The translations under genes were made by a program, and so were the position numbers. A stretch of DNA of 64,000 nt, taken from assembly GCA_002707155.1 (NCBI GenBank), contig PAME01000003.1:63216-127215 (forward strand), read 5' to 3'. This stretch comes from Crocinitomicaceae bacterium. GTDB taxonomy: Bacteria; Bacteroidota; Bacteroidia; Flavobacteriales_G; Salibacteraceae. Below the pieces are notes generated by a model. The model searched no databases, was not told the origin of the DNA, and saw only the letters and a program-made list of their open reading frames with translations. Shown here one piece after another: positions 62,844 through 64,000 of this stretch; positions within the stretch are counted from its first letter, which is position 1; every line of letters begins with the position of its first letter.

Positions 62844-64000
62844 ATGAAGTCAGTTCTTACAGGAATATTTATTCTAATCTTTAGCGCAAATTCTATTGCG
62901 CAAGCTGATAGCAACGAGGTCGAACAATTTGTTCTTGAACCAACAGCAGCTGACAGTTCGAAAGACATAAGTGATTTTAGACCTATCGTCTCTTTATCGG
63001 GTGGTTGGCTTACTTTTTTTGGAGATGTATCCAACAATCAGAAAGCAAACGGCATACTACTTTCAAACCTTGCGACGGATTTAAGTGTTTCTTTTCCTCT
63101 AAAAAACAGTTTCTACTTAACCTTTAGAACAATGTTAGGTACACTTTCTGGAAATGAAAGAAGTGCTTCAAGAAATTTAAATTTTAGTAGTAGAATTCAA
63201 ACTTATGGAATAGAAACCAGCTATAACTTCAATCACTTTTTGAATGAAAAACGAGCTATTGACCCCTATTTATCTTTAGGCTTCGACGCTTTAGTGTTTA
63301 ACTCAAAAGCGGATTTATTCGATGCTAACGGTAATCAATACTACTATTGGAGTTCGGGAGACATAATGGATAGAGCGGAAACTCCCGAGAATTTAGCCTC
63401 AGCTAACAAATTGCAGCGCGATTATGATTACGAAACCGACATTAGAAAAAGTGGCATAACTGGAGCTACAGAATTTGATAAGTTCTCGTTTACCGTTCCT
63501 TTTGGCGCAGGTGTAAATATGCGCTTAAGTCATAGGTTTCACGTTCACCTTGGGGCAACCTACAATATATTACTAACGGATTGGGTTGATGGCGTAACCA
63601 CTGAAGGTGTTGGAGACTATAATGGTCCAGGTAAAGTAGAAGGTTTCTTATACAGTCATGTCGGTTTGAGTTTTGATCTGTCGGATCATAAGAACTCAAT
63701 AGATCCAGGAGAAGATGGAATTAGCGACGAGGAACTATCAGATTTAGCCAATGGGGATTCAGATTTAGACGGTATAAAAAACTTACAAGATGAGTGCCCT
63801 CAAACACCTGCTGGAATTGAAGTCGATGAAAAGGGTTGTCCTTTTGATGAGGATAATGATGGGGTACCCGATTTTAAGGATTTAGAGTTAGGCACTGACT
63901 CTACCATGGTGGTTGACACGAATGGTGTAGGGTTGACACAAGAAGAAATTGGAATGATTGCTCTAAGGTTTCTTGATGAATCGGGTGTACTTTCGACAAT
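62844..64000 (+). CDS. OmpA-type outer-membrane protein with thrombospondin type 3 repeats, C-terminus cut by window edge
   Basis: Open frame of 385 residues running past the window end. The signal peptide ends at SIAQA. A beta-barrel of about 270 residues (SLSGGWLTFFGD .. LSHRFHVHLGATYN .. VGLSFDLSD) is followed by two calcium-binding thrombospondin type 3 repeats (DSDLDGIKNLQDECPQTPAG and DEDNDGVPDFKDLE). These usually precede a C-terminal OmpA peptidoglycan-binding domain, which would lie beyond the window. It follows the SPOR-type gene by 62 bases and may be co-transcribed. Confidence 0.85.
   Translation, partial: MKSVLTGIFILIFSANSIAQADSNEVEQFVLEPTAADSSKDISDFRPIVSLSGGWLTFFGDVSNNQKANGILLSNLATDLSVSFPLKNSFYLTFRTMLGTLSGNERSASRNLNFSSRIQTYGIETSYNFNHFLNEKRAIDPYLSLGFDALVFNSKADLFDANGNQYYYWSSGDIMDRAETPENLASANKLQRDYDYETDIRKSGITGATEFDKFSFTVPFGAGVNMRLSHRFHVHLGATYNILLTDWVDGVTTEGVGDYNGPGKVEGFLYSHVGLSFDLSDHKNSIDPGEDGISDEELSDLANGDSDLDGIKNLQDECPQTPAGIEVDEKGCPFDEDNDGVPDFKDLELGTDSTMVVDTNGVGLTQEEIGMIALRFLDESGVLST

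Overview
The window looks like chromosomal DNA of a marine, Flavobacteriales-like Bacteroidota bacterium. It is AT-rich. Promoters fit the Bacteroidota TTG / TAnnTTTG pattern rather than the E. coli one. Type IX secretion (T9SS) cargo and PorP/SprF-type proteins, SusC-free outer-membrane barrels, head-GIN proteins and TspO/pirin/YceI families are typical of the phylum. A green-tuned proteorhodopsin next to a Blh retinal-forming oxygenase indicates a sunlit marine habitat. No rRNA, tRNA, CRISPR array, intact transposase or phage gene was seen.

Layout. 1-3.4 kb: msrA (cut by the window edge), ung and an orphan ABC ATPase, a head-GIN protein and a small membrane protein. 3.5-6.9 kb: three tandem TRL-like lipoproteins behind a promoter built from 15-bp repeats, a PqqB-like metallohydrolase lipoprotein and a frameshifted gabT-type aminotransferase. 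7-9 kb: proteorhodopsin and blh, separated by a strong terminator hairpin. 9-13.2 kb: a secreted propeller protein, an outer-membrane barrel gene split by an in-frame TGA, and a geranylgeranyl-reductase-type flavoprotein with two frameshifts. 13.4-20.8 kb: a three-gene T9SS operon (1.45-kDa-scale giant cargo of about 1,450 residues, PorP/SprF, TPR/OmpA-like). 20.8-22.6 kb: gene-free DNA rich in short palindromic repeats. 22.7-28.7 kb: MerT-like protein, TonB-like protein, YceI, nitroreductase, pirin, AraC regulator, TspO-like protein, GDSL hydrolase. 28.8-31.2 kb: a decayed gene, a palindromic repeat, a Kelch T9SS protein and a split DUF1905/YdeI gene.

31.2-34.7 kb holds the most novel item: a five-gene operon with its own promoter and terminator, alternating two unrecognised families A-B-A-B-A (small secreted protein A, lipoprotein B). 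34.9-46.5 kb is mostly housekeeping: a Na+/H+ antiporter with an unusual acidic N-terminal extension, a GH113-like lipoprotein, truA, an ABC exporter, a HExxH protein, purine nucleoside phosphorylase, lpxK, a Nif3-like protein, a coiled-coil protein with a degenerate zinc ribbon, and rlmF. 46.9-47.9 kb: a frameshifted LamG T9SS protein flanked by inverted 9-mers. 48-53.7 kb: six tightly packed minus-strand genes. 53.7-64 kb: tetR/sulP, purK, tex, a second head-GIN protein, a LOG-family protein, a SPOR-type acidic protein and a partial OmpA-type protein.

An important caution: six genes in this window are interrupted by single-base indels or premature stops (gabT, OMP barrel, GGR, DUF1905/YdeI, LamG, and a remnant at 28.8 kb), and a seventh (pirin) seems to have lost its ATG. 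Either the assembly carries base errors or the genome is accumulating null mutations; raw reads would decide.
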